Below, in pieces: positions 27,250-36,821 of a DNA stretch of 64,000 bases (within the stretch, counting starts at the first letter, position 1; each line of letters opens with the position of its first letter). The notes under the pieces are model-generated. The model was not told the origin of the DNA, ran no database searches, and worked only from the letters and a program-made list of their open reading frames with translations. Source of the stretch: QHWT01 sp963755695 (lineage in GTDB: Bacteria; Acidobacteriota; Vicinamibacteria; Vicinamibacterales; 2-12-FULL-66-21). The stretch is from the NCBI GenBank assembly GCA_963755695.1, contig CAVWLB010000010.1, positions 496,001 through 560,000 of the forward strand. Direction: 5' to 3'. Position numbers and translations under genes: made by a program.

Positions 27250-29729
27250 ATGATTCGCCGCTCAATCGACTTCCTCCGCCAGGATCTCCGGTTCGCGTGG
27301 CGCGGCTTCATGCGCACGCCCGGCTTCCGGCGGTCGCGATCGCGACGCTGGGTCTCGGTATCGGCGTGAACAGCGCAATCTTCACGGTCGTGAATGCGGT
27401 GGTGCTGCGACCGTTGCCTTACAGCGAGCCCGAGCGGCTCGTGCGCGTGACGGCCGATTTCGCCTCGCTGAACGTTCCCGACATCGGGATGTCTCCACCG
27501 GAGCTCTTCGACTATCGCGATCGCTCGTCGCTCTTCGAGGGGATCGCCGGGCTCTTGCCAATCAACGCCAACGTGACCGAGATCGACCAGCCGGAACGCG
27601 TCGAGGTCATGCTCGTGAGTCCGTCGTACTTCGAGGTGCTCGGCACCAGGCCGCAGCTCGGGCGGTTGTTTGGCCCGGAGGACAACCGACCGGGCATCAC
27701 CGAAGTTGTCGTCATCAGCGACGCATTGTGGCACCGTCGATTCGGTGCATCGCCGGACGCGATTGGCCGCAAGCTCCGGATCGACAACGACTGGTACACG
27801 GTGGTTGGCGTCGTGCCGAAGGGTTTCAGACATCCGGGTCGCTCGCTGCTGACCGACGTCGAGGTGTGGGCGCCGACCAGCTACGCCGGGTCGCCGTTTC
27901 CGGCACGCCCGGGACGCGGCGCCTATTTCATGACCGGCGCGATCGCGCGGCTGAAGCCGGGCGTGTCGATTGCCGATGCGCAGCAGCGGCTTGCCGGGTT
28001 CGGCGCGCAGCTGCGCGCCGAGTTTCCCGACGACTACCCGGCGCGATCGGGATGGACGCCGGTCCTGCTCCCGCTGCAGGAGGATCTCGTCGGCCGCGTG
28101 AAGCCTGCATTATTGATGTTGTTCGGCGCCGTGGGCTTCGTGCTGCTGATCGCCTGCGCCAACATCGCAAACCTGCTGCTCGCCCGAGCGTCCGGTCGCC
28201 AGCGCGAGCTGGCGGTCCGGAGAGCGCTCGGATCCTCGCGCGGCCGGCTGCTGTCGATGCTGATGACGGAAAGCCTGATGCTGGCGGGTCTGGGCGGCAT
28301 CGCCGGCGCAGGGCTCACGATCTGGCTGGTCGACGCGCTGGTTGCGCTCGTGCCCGCGGGTCTGCCGCGCGCCAGCGAGATCGTCGTCGACACGCGGGTG
28401 TTGTTCTTCACCGCCGTGATCGCGCTCGCCACCGCGATCGTCTTTGGCGTGCTGCCGGCGCTGCAGTCGTCGCGGGCCGACGTGCACGACGCGTTGAAGG
28501 AGGGAAGCCGCGGCAGCATGGGCGGCCGTCGCGTGCTGCGCTCGACGCTGATCGTCGCGGAGTTCGCGCTGGCGCTCGTGCTGCTGATCGGGGCGGGGCT
28601 GCTGCTGCGCAGCTTCTGGCGGCTGCAGCAGGTCGAGATCGGCTTCGAGCCGCATCACGTGCTGAGCGCACGTCTGTGGCTTCCGCAACCAAACATTCCC
28701 TCGACCGGCCCGTACGCGAAGCACGAACCCCGCCTCGCGCTCTACGAGGAGATCATCCGTCGCGCGCGCACGCTGCCCGGCGTCTCGGCGGTTGCCGCGG
28801 CCATTGCACTGCCGTTCGATGGAAGTCGCGGCAGCGCCACCATCACCATCGACGGCAGGGAGTCGGATTCGATTTCACGTGTGCCTACGGTCCAGACGAA
28901 CACCGCGTCGACCGGGTACTTCGAGTTGATGGGGATTCGGGTGCTCGGCGGCCGCACGTTTACCGACCAGGACGATCAGCATGCCGCACCCGTCGGCGTC
29001 ATCAGCCGGGCGATGGCGCAACGCTATTTCGGGGGCGGAGATCCCGTTGGACGTCGCGTCCATTTTGGCGGAGCCCGGTCCGACAATCCCTGGATCACCA
29101 TCGTTGGCGTCGTCGACGACGTGAAGTACGAGCGGATCGAGGATCAGCCCCGGCCAATGCTCTATCGTCCGTTGCGCCAGGCGTCGAATCTGTCGCTGTC
29201 GCTGGTGCTGAAGACGGATGCCGATCCGCGTCAGCTCGGGCTGGCGCTGGCTCGCGAGGTGCGCGCCGCCGACCCGGATCAACCGACGTTCGGCGTCAAG
29301 ACGATGGACGAGATCGTCGCCGCGGCTGCGGCGTCGCGGCGGTTCGCCACGCAATTGCTCGGCGCATTCGCGGCGCTGGCGCTGCTGCTCGCGGCCATCG
29401 GCATCTACGGCGTCATGGCCTTCGTGGTGGGGCAGCGGACCCGGGAGATTGGCATCCGGATCGCGCTCGGTGCGCGGCCGCGCGCGGTGGTGCGGCTGAT
29501 TCTCGCCCAGGCTCTGGCCCTGGCGCTCGCGGGTGTCGCACTGGGCGGGCTGGGCGCGATTTTCCTCAGCCGACTGCTGTCCGGCATGCTTTTCGAGGTC
29601 AGGGCGACCGATCCGGCTACCTATGCGGGAATAGCGTTCCTCCTGACCGTCACGGCGGTCGTTGCGGCCTGGCGACCCGCCCGGCGGGCCGCTGCCGTCG
29701 ATCCGATGGTGGCGCTCCGGGCCGAATAA
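27250..29729 (+). CDS. ADOP/MacB-type ABC transporter permease
   Basis: About 825 residues. The start MIRRSIDFLRQDLRFAWRG at 27250 leads, after a one-base break near 27330, into VAIATLGLGIGVNSAIFTVV and NAVVLRPLPYSEPERLVRV, then MacB-type periplasmic domains and two FtsX cores: ANIANLLLARASGRQRELAV and YGVMAFVVGQRTREIGIRIA with ALGARPRAV. From 27340 to the stop the frame is intact. It lacks the extra N-terminal helical piece of the ADOP at 16.4-19.1 kb, and no PadR gene is adjacent. Divergent from the phosphatase gene across about 215 bases. Confidence 0.85.
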
Positions 29730-29780
29730 TCGAAATCGTGGGCTGGGGCTTGACGGCTGTGCTATTTTGTCCCGCCACCT

Positions 29781-30008
29781 ATGGTACGGTCAGACAGCCC
29801 AGAACCCTCCGAGCCGCCGCAACGGGTCACGGTCAAACGGTGCCCATGGTGTGGCGGAGCGCTCCGTTACAACGCCCGCTATCCGGTCCGCCGGTTGATA
29901 CCTGGCGAGCAGCGGAACGCGTCTGACGAAGCCGTTCCCGAACCGCTGCGCACCCGCCCGGCGTGGGCCTGCGAGACCCCGCACTGTCGCTTCCGCGAGC
30001 CCGCCTGA
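29781..30008 (+). CDS. Small zinc-ribbon protein
   Basis: A 75-residue basic protein with CPWCGGALRYNAR near residue 21 and ACETPHCRFRE at the end, giving a CxxC...CxxxxC metal site. A proline-rich linker lies between. No strong ribosome binding site is visible before the ATG. Composition and cysteine spacing support a real gene; function unknown. Confidence 0.5.
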   Translation: MVRSDSPEPSEPPQRVTVKRCPWCGGALRYNARYPVRRLIPGEQRNASDEAVPEPLRTRPAWACETPHCRFREPA

Positions 30009-30020
30009 AGATTTGAGGTC

Positions 30021-30055
30021 GATCTCGATTTCTTCAAAAACCGACAATCGAGATC
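30021..30055. terminator. Inverted repeat after the small zinc-ribbon gene
   Basis: GATCTCGATT at 30021-30030 and AATCGAGATC at 30046-30055 form a perfect 10-bp stem with a 15-base loop. It begins 12 bases after the stop codon. There is no T-run, so it may be a factor-dependent terminator or a protein-binding palindrome instead. Confidence 0.35.
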
Positions 30056-30115
30056 TGTCCCGGGAACCTGTCGCATGCCTAATGTGACAGACGCTTACAC
30101 CGATACACAGGGAGA

Positions 30116-30364
30116 ATGTTCTGGTTTTTCGAGCGCCGGCGTTCCAGGCTGTATTACGAGGTTCGGCGCCAGACTGACGGCGACAACTACGAGTTGGTAA
30201 TCACCCATCCTGACGGGCATCAGGACGTCGAGCATTTTGCCGATTCCCTCGAGTTGCTCGACCGGATGCAGCGGCTCCAGCACAGCCTCCGCGCTGACGG
30301 CTGGCAACCGCCGGCCGCTCGCGCATCCGCCCCCCGTCCTACTGCCGGCCGCGCGAACGCGTAG
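30116..30364 (+). CDS. Small hypothetical protein
   Basis: An 82-residue frame (MFWFFERRRSRLYYEVRR at the start) with an amphipathic strand-rich middle (NYELVITHPDGHQDVEHF), a helix (LELLDRMQRLQHSLRA) and a disordered alanine/proline tail. AGGGAGA lies directly before the ATG. Its end overlaps the end of the convergent DUF4097 gene by 26 bases. No family recognised. Confidence 0.5.
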   Translation: MFWFFERRRSRLYYEVRRQTDGDNYELVITHPDGHQDVEHFADSLELLDRMQRLQHSLRADGWQPPAARASAPRPTAGRANA

Positions 30365-31238
30365 CCGACGCCTTCTTCACCCGGATCTCTCCGCCGAACG
30401 ACTCCAGATTGACGTCCGCGCTTCCTTTGCCAAGCGTCAGCGTGACCTTCTTGCCCCGGTGCATCTCCTCCTGATTCCCTTGCAGGGGGAGATCGGTGGA
30501 GAAATCGCCGTTGTAGGTGCGCATGGTGAAAGTGGCGTTCGAATTCTCCGGAATGCCGACCAGCAGATCGCCGTTGTGGGTGACGAAGTTGTAGTGCCCA
30601 CCGTCCGGCAGCGTCCCTTCGTAGGTGATGTCGCCGTTGACCGTTGACGCGTCGACGCTCTTTGAATCCATCCGCGTCATGGAGATCGCGCCGTTGACGC
30701 TGTCCGCAGTGATCTCGCCGCTCGTGTCGGAGATCTTGATGCCCTCGTTGACCGAGCTGACGTTGACCTTGCCGCGCGCGCCCTCGACGACGATCTGCCC
30801 TTCGATCGACTTCGCGGTGACGAATCCGGTGCCCCCCTTGATGACGATGTCGCCCCGCACGCTTTCGGCCGAGACTTCCGCCTGCGCGCCGTCGATGGTG
30901 ATGAAGTTGAACTGCCCATCGACCTTAATCGGCATCCATGCGGGCGCGGTGATGTCGTAGTCGACCGAACCCTGTGGTCCGCGAACGCCGCTGGCGGAAA
31001 TGACCACTCCTGCCTCGCTTGGGCGGATGTTCACCTCGGTCCGCGACTGGTGCCGCGCCACGACGTGGACCGCGTCCTTGTTCCAGGTATGGATGACGAC
31101 TTCGCCGGCGAAGTTGTTGATCGTCAGCCGGCCGCCGCGCTGCGCGGGGACGGTTTGATCGGTCTGCGGCGGCTGGGTCTGAGGCGTCGCCGCCCCCTGC
31201 GCGAGTGTGACGGCGAGTGCGAGTCCTGCCAGAACCAT
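30339..31238 (-). CDS. DUF4097-type secreted beta-helix protein
   Basis: 299 residues, intact. A signal peptide (MVLAGLALAVTLAQGA) precedes a long run of short beta strands with repeated G-D-I/V and SVNG/TVNG turns (VRGDIVIKGGTGFV, VNGAISMTRMDSKSVDAST, FGGEIRVKK). This is the DUF4097 right-handed beta-helix-like fold, found in envelope or adhesin-like proteins. It is the third gene after an ECF sigma factor and anti-sigma factor on the same strand, a repeated acidobacterial arrangement that suggests it belongs to that regulon. Confidence 0.8.
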   Translation of the reverse strand: MVLAGLALAVTLAQGAATPQTQPPQTDQTVPAQRGGRLTINNFAGEVVIHTWNKDAVHVVARHQSRTEVNIRPSEAGVVISASGVRGPQGSVDYDITAPAWMPIKVDGQFNFITIDGAQAEVSAESVRGDIVIKGGTGFVTAKSIEGQIVVEGARGKVNVSSVNEGIKISDTSGEITADSVNGAISMTRMDSKSVDASTVNGDITYEGTLPDGGHYNFVTHNGDLLVGIPENSNATFTMRTYNGDFSTDLPLQGNQEEMHRGKKVTLTLGKGSADVNLESFGGEIRVKKASATRSRGRQ

Positions 31239-31262
31239 GAAGTGTCCGAAGCCTCCGTGATC

Positions 31263-31919
31263 TCAACTCTTCCCGACCAGCGCGTTGGCGCGCCGCAGCA
31301 GCGCCAGCTTGCGCTGCCGCGCTTCGGCGAGGTGGTTGTGCAGATAGACGTTCGCCGGATCCGCGTCGAGCGCCCGCCGCGACTGATCGATCGCCTGGTC
31401 GATCGCTGCGAGGTTCGACTCGAGGATCTTGACCGTCTCGGGATCGAGTTGCGATCGTCCGGCGTCGAGCGCCTGCTGCAGATCGGCGATCGCTTCGTCG
31501 TAGCTGACGATCGACGAGCGACACCGGCGCGATGCCCGCCCCGTCGGTCGCCACCACGGGTGGTAGCGACGTCGTGCGGCCGCCGTACTGCGCAGCCAGA
31601 CCGATCCGCCCGAGACCACCATCAGCGCGGCGGCGGCCGCCACGAGCTGCGGCATCGTGAACGAGAAGCGTCGCGCCGCACGCTCGCGGAACGGCATGAC
31701 GTTCGTACGTCGCTCGAGCCGTGCCTCGATTCCTGGCCACAGGTTCGCGGACGGCGGCGTCGGTGGAAGCGAAGCGGCCTTCACGGTGACGGCGCGCAAC
31801 TCGTCGAGCACGATCCTGCACGCATCGCACTCCGCGAGATGCGCCTCCATCTGCACCTTCTCTCCAGATGTCAGCTCATCGTCGAGATACTCTGAGAGCC
31901 GATCTGTCCACTGATCCAT
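31263..31919 (-). CDS. Anti-sigma factor with zinc-finger (zf-HC2) domain
   Basis: 218 residues. The N-terminal anti-sigma zinc domain has HLAECDAC (H-x3-C-x2-C) within MDQWTDRLSEYLDDELTSGE and what follows. One membrane helix (FTMPQLVAAAAALMVVSGG) and a periplasmic helical tail (EAIADLQQALDAGR, ALDADPANVYLHNHLAEARQ) follow. Between about 31520 and 31600 two compensating frame changes replace a normal stretch (GGRTTSLPPVVAT in the other frame) with an arginine/tryptophan-rich one. It holds the neighbouring ECF factor at the membrane until a signal releases it. 32 bases downstream of the sigma gene. Confidence 0.85.
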   Translation of the reverse strand: MDQWTDRLSEYLDDELTSGEKVQMEAHLAECDACRIVLDELRAVTVKAASLPPTPPSANLWPGIEARLERRTNVMPFRERAARRFSFTMPQLVAAAAALMVVSGGSVWLRSTAAARRRYHPWWRPTGRASRRCRSSIVSYDEAIADLQQALDAGRSQLDPETVKILESNLAAIDQAIDQSRRALDADPANVYLHNHLAEARQRKLALLRRANALVGKS

Positions 31920-31951
31920 GACATCCCTCCGCGCGTGTCTCCGCGCGGCCG

Positions 31952-32515
31952 TTACGCGCGCCCCAGGTGTTTGCGCAGCATCATCCGCGCGCGATGCAGC
32001 TGCGCCTTCGACGTGCCCGCCGAAATCTCCAGCAGCGTCGCGATCTCGTGGTGCTTGTAGCCCTCGACGTCGTGCAGCACGAAGATCTCGCGGGCGCCGT
32101 CGGGCAGCTTCTCGAGCGCGGTCTCGAAGTCCATCGAAAGGTCCCGCGAATGCGACGGCCCCGCCAGCGTCTCGAAAATCTCCTCGCCGTCATGCAGGCG
32201 CTGGCGGCGCGTCCGCTCGGTGCGGAATCGCTCGATGACGACGTTCACGGCGAGCCGGTGCAGCCAGGTCGTGAACGACGAGTCGCCGCGGAAAGTCCCC
32301 AGCTTCTGCCACACCCGCACGAACACATCCTGCGTGAGCTCGTCGGCGTCGCGGCCGCCCGCCATCCGCCGGACCAGGCTGTGCACGCGCGGCAAGTGCG
32401 TGTGGTAGAGCTGCTCGAACGCGCGCACGTCTCCCGCCGCGGCGCGGGCCACGTCGGATCGCGGCTCAGCGGCCGGAAGGGACTCAAGGGGGGACCGCAG
32501 CGCCAGTGCCTCCAA
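31952..32515 (-). CDS. ECF RNA polymerase sigma factor
   Basis: 187 residues, intact. Region 2 shows FEQLYHTHLPRVHSLVRRM, DADELTQDVFVRVWQKL and FTTWLHRLAVNVVIERFR; region 4 shows LEKLPDGAREIFVLHDVEGY and HHEIATLLEISAGTSKAQLH. It directs RNA polymerase to its own regulon. The next two genes, an anti-sigma factor and a DUF4097 protein, form the likely autoregulated operon. Start at ATG 32515. Confidence 0.92.
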   Translation of the reverse strand: MEALALRSPLESLPAAEPRSDVARAAAGDVRAFEQLYHTHLPRVHSLVRRMAGGRDADELTQDVFVRVWQKLGTFRGDSSFTTWLHRLAVNVVIERFRTERTRRQRLHDGEEIFETLAGPSHSRDLSMDFETALEKLPDGAREIFVLHDVEGYKHHEIATLLEISAGTSKAQLHRARMMLRKHLGRA

Positions 32516-32569
32516 GCTCCTTATCCTGCACCAGCTTGGATGGATTCCGGAGCCGGAAGGTTGGAACCC

Positions 32570-33247
32570 TCAGCGAAGGATGTCGTAGGGGTCGATGGGG
32601 GTGCCCTCCCACCAGTGCTTCTCTGCGGTCAGGCGGAATACGGCGAAGTGTAGGTGGGGCGTGTTTTTAGGGGCATTGCCCGATGTCCCGACGTAGCCGA
32701 TGACCTGCCCTTTCTCGACCCGATCTCCTTCCTTCAGGCCGTCCGCATACCGCTCGAGATGGGCGTAGTAGTAGGAGTACTGCTCGCTCGGGTCGAATTG
32801 GTAGATGGTGTTGCCGCCCGCCTTGCTGGCGAACAGCTTCGCAATCGTGCCGTCCTCGACCGCCACTACCGGCGTGTTCCGCGGCGCCAGGATGTCGATG
32901 GCCTCGTGCTCCCGATTGCCGCTGCGGACGTCGTGGAAGGACCGGCTGAGCGCACTCGGCGACACGTCCTTCACCGGCATCGCGAGCTCCCGCTCCTTGA
33001 GCGAGCCGGAATCCACGGCGATCGTCGGGTCGCCGGTTCGCCCGGTCGTCGCCGTGGCCGCCGCTTCGATGACGGGACTGCCCGGGTCGTCGAGCGCGGT
33101 GGCGGCATCGTGGGGCACGATGCGGACGGATCGCTCGGCAGGCTGACGACCGAGCGGACCAGAAGTGCCAAGCGATCCGACGACGAACGCGCCCAGGACG
33201 AATCCGAGCATCCCGCTCGCGACGAGGTACTTGAAGTCGGGACGCAT
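32570..33247 (-). CDS. M23-family (LytM/NlpD-like) peptidoglycan endopeptidase
   Basis: 225 residues, intact. An N-terminal membrane anchor (KYLVASGMLGFVLGAFVVGS) is followed by a disordered linker and the M23 domain with zinc ligands in REHEAIDIL (H and D) and HLHFAVF. The core strand VEDGTIAKLF and the typical VEKGQVIGYVGTSGNA are present. It cuts peptide cross-links in the periplasm, or activates amidases if degenerate; the ligands look intact. Starts 3 bases after the YkuD gene stop, same operon. Confidence 0.9.
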   Translation of the reverse strand: MRPDFKYLVASGMLGFVLGAFVVGSLGTSGPLGRQPAERSVRIVPHDAATALDDPGSPVIEAAATATTGRTGDPTIAVDSGSLKERELAMPVKDVSPSALSRSFHDVRSGNREHEAIDILAPRNTPVVAVEDGTIAKLFASKAGGNTIYQFDPSEQYSYYYAHLERYADGLKEGDRVEKGQVIGYVGTSGNAPKNTPHLHFAVFRLTAEKHWWEGTPIDPYDILR

Positions 33248-33250
33248 TGT

Positions 33251-34201
33251 TCATTCCGTGAACACCACGCGTGACCGGGCCGCACGAGCGACGCGAGTTT
33301 CATCGCATCCCAGTTGGTGAGCCGCACGCAGCCGTGCGATGCGGTCTTGCCGACCGTCGACGGTTCCGGCGTGCCGTGCAGTCCGTAGTGCGGACGAGTG
33401 ATGTCGATCCAGACGACGCCCACGGGATTATTCGGGCCTGGTTGGATCGTCGCCTTCGCCTGCGTTGGCTCCGCGTCCCAGAACAGCTCGGGGTTGTAGT
33501 GGAACTTCGGATTCCGGCTGCACGCCGGTGACCTTCCATTCGCCAATCGGCAGCGGATCGTGCTCGCTGCCGGTCGTCACCGGCGCGTAGAAAAGCACGT
33601 GACCGCTGCCATCCGCGATCGTCATCGAGGATCGTGGACCGCGTCACCGTGACAATGACGTCGCCGGGATCTGAGCCTCCAGTCTGCCGTCCGCGGGGCG
33701 GTCCGACTGGCGGCACGGTGTCGAGCACGTTCGGGACCAGGATTTCGTCCCCGGCTGCGAAGGTCGAATCGGGATTGAGTCGCTGCAGCAGCGCCGGGCT
33801 CGCGTGGAAGCGTTCGCCGAGCTCTTCGACGGCATCCCGATACCCGAGAGAAGGCAGCGCGACCTGCGCCATCATGTCGTCCGGTATCTCGGGCACGAAA
33901 GGTCCCGCCACGTCCTCGTCCGAAATTCGATAACGGGTCAGAGGATCGCCGGATTGGGTCGGGATTCCCACGCGCCCTTTGGTACGCAGCAAGCGCCCGT
34001 CGGGTGTTGAGACCCATGGCGCCGTCGATTTCTCCCGGCGAGAACCCCGCGCGGTCGAGCATCACCTGGGTCTGGAGTGCCTGCTGCGCATCGGGGGTCA
34101 GAGGCGATGCGAGCGCCTGCAGTCGCCGCGGATGATTGTGACGGCGTAGCCTGCCGCGGCGCTACCGCGGCGATCCATGTCGCCAGCAGGAGCGCACTCA
34201 C
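33251..34201 (-). CDS. L,D-transpeptidase (YkuD) with peptidoglycan-binding domains (frame-broken)
   Basis: About 315 residues. The GTG start at 34201 overlaps the phosphoesterase stop (GTGA). A signal peptide (SALLLATWIAAVA) leads to a PG_binding_1 domain (LDRAGFSPGEIDGAMGLNTR), a LysM-like region (ERFHASPALLQRLNPD) and a YkuD domain: MTIADGSGHVLFYAPVTTG, VWIDITRPHYGLHG and the catalytic SHGCVRLTN. Breaks lie near 33265, 33520, 33635, 33990 and 34100. The enzyme forms 3-3 cross-links or anchors proteins to peptidoglycan. Confidence 0.82.
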
Positions 34202-34994
34202 GATCGGACCTCCAACGTCCGGCGATCGGCACCGGTCCGCCGCTCGGCGGCGCTCAAGGTCGGGGCGATCTCGATCAGCCGGAATGGCTGTGCCGGGAAC
34301 GTTTCCCGCATCAGCGACATCGAGACGTTGAAGACCGGGACGTCCGTGCGGGTGCGTCCCTCCGGCCGGCCGTGATGCGCGTGTCCGTGGAAGACGGCGG
34401 TGACGGAAACGCGTGATCGGGTCCTCGAGGCGACTGCACCCGAGGAACGGGAAGATGTCGAGCGGTTCTCCTTCGACCGTCGCCTGGATCGGCGCGTAGT
34501 GCAGGACCACGATCAGATGGTCGGTGCGCAGGCGCGCGAGCGCCGACTCGAGCTTCAGCGCTTCGTCGACCGCTTCGTGCACGAATTCTTGATGATGTCT
34601 TCGCCCCACGGGCCGAGCGCGCGCCGTCCGAAACCGCCGCGAATCCCTTGACTCCCGCGAAGCCGATGCCGTGGACCTCCGTCGTGTCTCCATCGAGCAT
34701 GCTCGACGCCGGCGTCCGAGAGGACTTTCCGCGATCTCGTCCTGCTGATTGGATTCGAAGTCGTGGTTGCCGAGGACGGCGACGATCGGAATCTTGATGG
34801 ACGGAGTGAGCTCTCTGGCGAGCGCTCGCGCTTCTTCGGCGAGGCCGTAGTCGGTGAGGTCGCCGCACAGCGCGAGGACGTCGGCGGACTTCGTTGATCT
34901 GTGAGAAGAGCGGCTGAAGCGACCCGGGCGCGGACGTCCGGCCGTAATGGAGATCGCCAAGCGCGGCGATGCGGACTGTTTCCTTCGTCGACAT
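34198..34994 (-). CDS. Calcineurin-like metallophosphoesterase (frame-broken)
   Basis: About 265 residues. All metal-binding motifs appear in order: LGDLHYG (DxH), ALCGDLTDYG (GDxxD), VLGNHDFES (GNHD), VVLHYAP, and HGHAHHG (GHxH) after joining frames. Breaks lie near 34250, 34400, 34590, 34625, 34710 and 34885. The start MSTKETVRIAALGD is at 34994. The substrate is not evident. It is first in an operon with the YkuD and M23 genes, overlapping YkuD by 4 bases, which suggests a cell-envelope role. Confidence 0.82.
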
Positions 34995-35099
34995 CCCTTG
35001 GCTGATCAGCAAAGGGCATACCGATCCGTCCTCCACCGGGGGAAACTCAGGCGGACACCGGGGACCGACTCCCGCTGGGAGATAGGAAGGGGGAACTCT

Positions 35100-35336
35100 C
35101 TAAAAATCCTCCAGCTGATCGTCGAGCGCGGCAATCGCCTGCTCGAGCATTCGACGGTGGGCCGGAACCGTAGCGCGGCTGAGATCGTCCGCTGCCCGCG
35201 CCCGCGCAAGTTCGAGAGTGGTGCGCTGCGCGTTGCGCGCCTGCTCCTCATCACTCAACATACGCTTTGGCGTTGCAGCCCGCGCCGCTTCTTCCTGCTG
35301 GAACTCGACATTCTTCGATTCGAAACCGCGTGCCAT
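35100..35336 (-). CDS. Small helical hypothetical protein
   Basis: 78 residues, mostly charged and helical (EFQQEEAARAATPKRMLSDE, ARARAADDLSRATVPAHRRM), with no signal or membrane segment. It is divergent from tesA across about 60 bases. Coding-like composition and a clean ATG support it, but no family is recognised. Confidence 0.5.
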   Translation of the reverse strand: MARGFESKNVEFQQEEAARAATPKRMLSDEEQARNAQRTTLELARARAADDLSRATVPAHRRMLEQAIAALDDQLEDF

Positions 35337-35366
35337 CGAGGAACCTCAACGTCTGAATCGCAGTCC

Positions 35367-35402
35367 TATAATAAACGTTCATGAGTAATAAACGTTCATG
35401 AG
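35367..35402 (+). promoter_or_regulatory. TATAAT box followed by a 17-bp tandem duplication over the tesA start
   Basis: A perfect TATAAT lies at 35367-35372. A 17-base unit (TAATAAACGTTCATGAG) is then present twice in tandem, 35369-35385 and 35386-35402. Each copy carries an ATG. The first opens a six-codon frame (MSNKRS) whose TGA stop overlaps the second ATG, the tesA start. No good -35 is visible. The transcript would begin within two bases of the first ATG. Confidence 0.5.
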
Positions 35403-36116
35403 CAGGATTCGCCTCCCCGCGCTGGCTCTCGCGCTGCTCGCCGTCATCAGCGCCTGCAGCCGCAGCGCGCCGGAGGGCCAGCCGGCCGGTGGACCTCAGG
35501 AATCGGCGCCCCCGCCTGCACGTGCCGCTACGCCCGATGATTCCGGCCGGCCGAAGATCGTCGCGCTTGGCGACAGCCTGACCGCCGGCTATGGACTCGC
35601 TGGAGATGCAGGCCTATCCGGCGCTCCTGCAGAAGAAGCTCGAAGAGGACGGCTACGACTGGGAAGTGGTCAATGCGGGCGTGTCTGGCGACACGTCGGC
35701 GGCGGGCCTGCAGCGGCTCGACTGGGCGTTGCAGGAGCAGAACGTGCGGATCCTGATCGTCGAGCTCGGCGCGAACGACGGCTTGCGCGGCCTGCCGGTC
35801 GACGAGATGAAGAAGAACCTGGCCGCGATCATCGAGCGCCGCGCAGACCGGCGGATTGCCGTGCTGCTGGCCGGCATGGAGGCGCCGCCGAACTTACGGG
35901 CCGGAGTATGCATCGTTCGTTCCGCCAGGTCTACCGCGATCTTGCGCGGCAGTTCAACGTGACCTTCGTGCCGTTCATGCTCGACAAAGTGGCGGGCATC
36001 GCAGCGCTGAACCAGGCGGACGGCATCCATCCCAACAGTCGAAGGCGCGCGTATCGTCGCCGACACGCTCTGGACACGCGCTCAGGCCGATGGTGGACGC
36101 TGCGGACGCCTCATGA
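35398..36116 (+). CDS. tesA: GDSL-type esterase/lysophospholipase (TesA-like lipoprotein), frame-broken
   Basis: About 235 residues. A lipoprotein signal ends in LAVISAC at the lipobox. The SGNH hydrolase blocks are all present: GDSLTAGYG (catalytic serine), VVNAGVSGDTSA, ELGANDGLRGL and DGIHPN (catalytic D and H). Breaks lie near 35595, 35850, 35895, 35922 and 36040. It would hydrolyse acyl esters or thioesters at the envelope. The stop overlaps the ATP-binding gene (ATGA). tesA-ybbA-ybbP is the same gene set that sits together in E. coli. Confidence 0.88.
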
Positions 36117-36806
36117 TCGAGCTGCAGGGGGTTTCGCGGACGGTTCCCAGCGGCGACGCGATGCTCACGATCCTGCACCCGCTGGATCTCGCATCGACTC
36201 CGGGACGCGTGGTCGCGATTACCGGGCCGTCGGGCAGCGGCAAGTCGACGCTGCTCGGACTGCTCGCGGGCCTCGACGCGCCGTCGACCGGCCGAATCCT
36301 GATCGACGGCGTCCGACATCACCGCGATGTCGGAGGACGCGCTGGCGCGGTTTCGCGGCACGCGCATCGGCTTCGTCTTTCAGTTCTTCCACCTGCTGCC
36401 GTCGCTGACCGCGCTGGAGAACGTGCGCGTCCCGCTCGAGATTGCCGGCGCGCTCCGATGCCGGCGCGCCGCGCGGACGCGCTGCTCACCGAGGTCGGTC
36501 TCGGCGCCGCGGCGCCATCACTATCCGTCGCAGCTCTCGGGCGGCGAGCAGCAGCGCGTCGCCATCGCGCGCGCGCTGGCCAACGATCCGCGCGATTCTG
36601 CTGGCCGACGAGCCGACCGGCAATCTCGATAGCGGGACCGGCCATCAGGTCATCGACCTCCTGATCGACGTGAATCGCCGTCGCGGGACCACGGTCGTGC
36701 TCGTGACGCACGATCCCGAGCTGGCGCAGCGCGCCGACCGTGACGATCGCGCTTGCGCGACGGGCGAATCGTCGGCATCGCCGACGTGCACGCAACGACG
36801 GCATGA
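36113..36806 (+). CDS. ybbA: ABC transporter ATP-binding protein (YbbA/LolD-like), frame-broken
   Basis: About 228 residues. Walker A GPSGSGKSTLL, Q-loop FVFQFFHLLPSL, signature QLSGGEQQRVAIARAL, Walker B region ILLADEPTGNLDS and H-loop VVLVTHDPEL. Breaks lie near 36315, 36455, 36595 and 36750. It belongs to the MacB/LolD group that drives extracytoplasmic mechanotransmission without carrying a solute across the membrane. Starts in overlap with tesA and is followed 15 bases later by its permease. Confidence 0.88.
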
Positions 36807-36821
36807 CCTTCGTCTGTGCTC

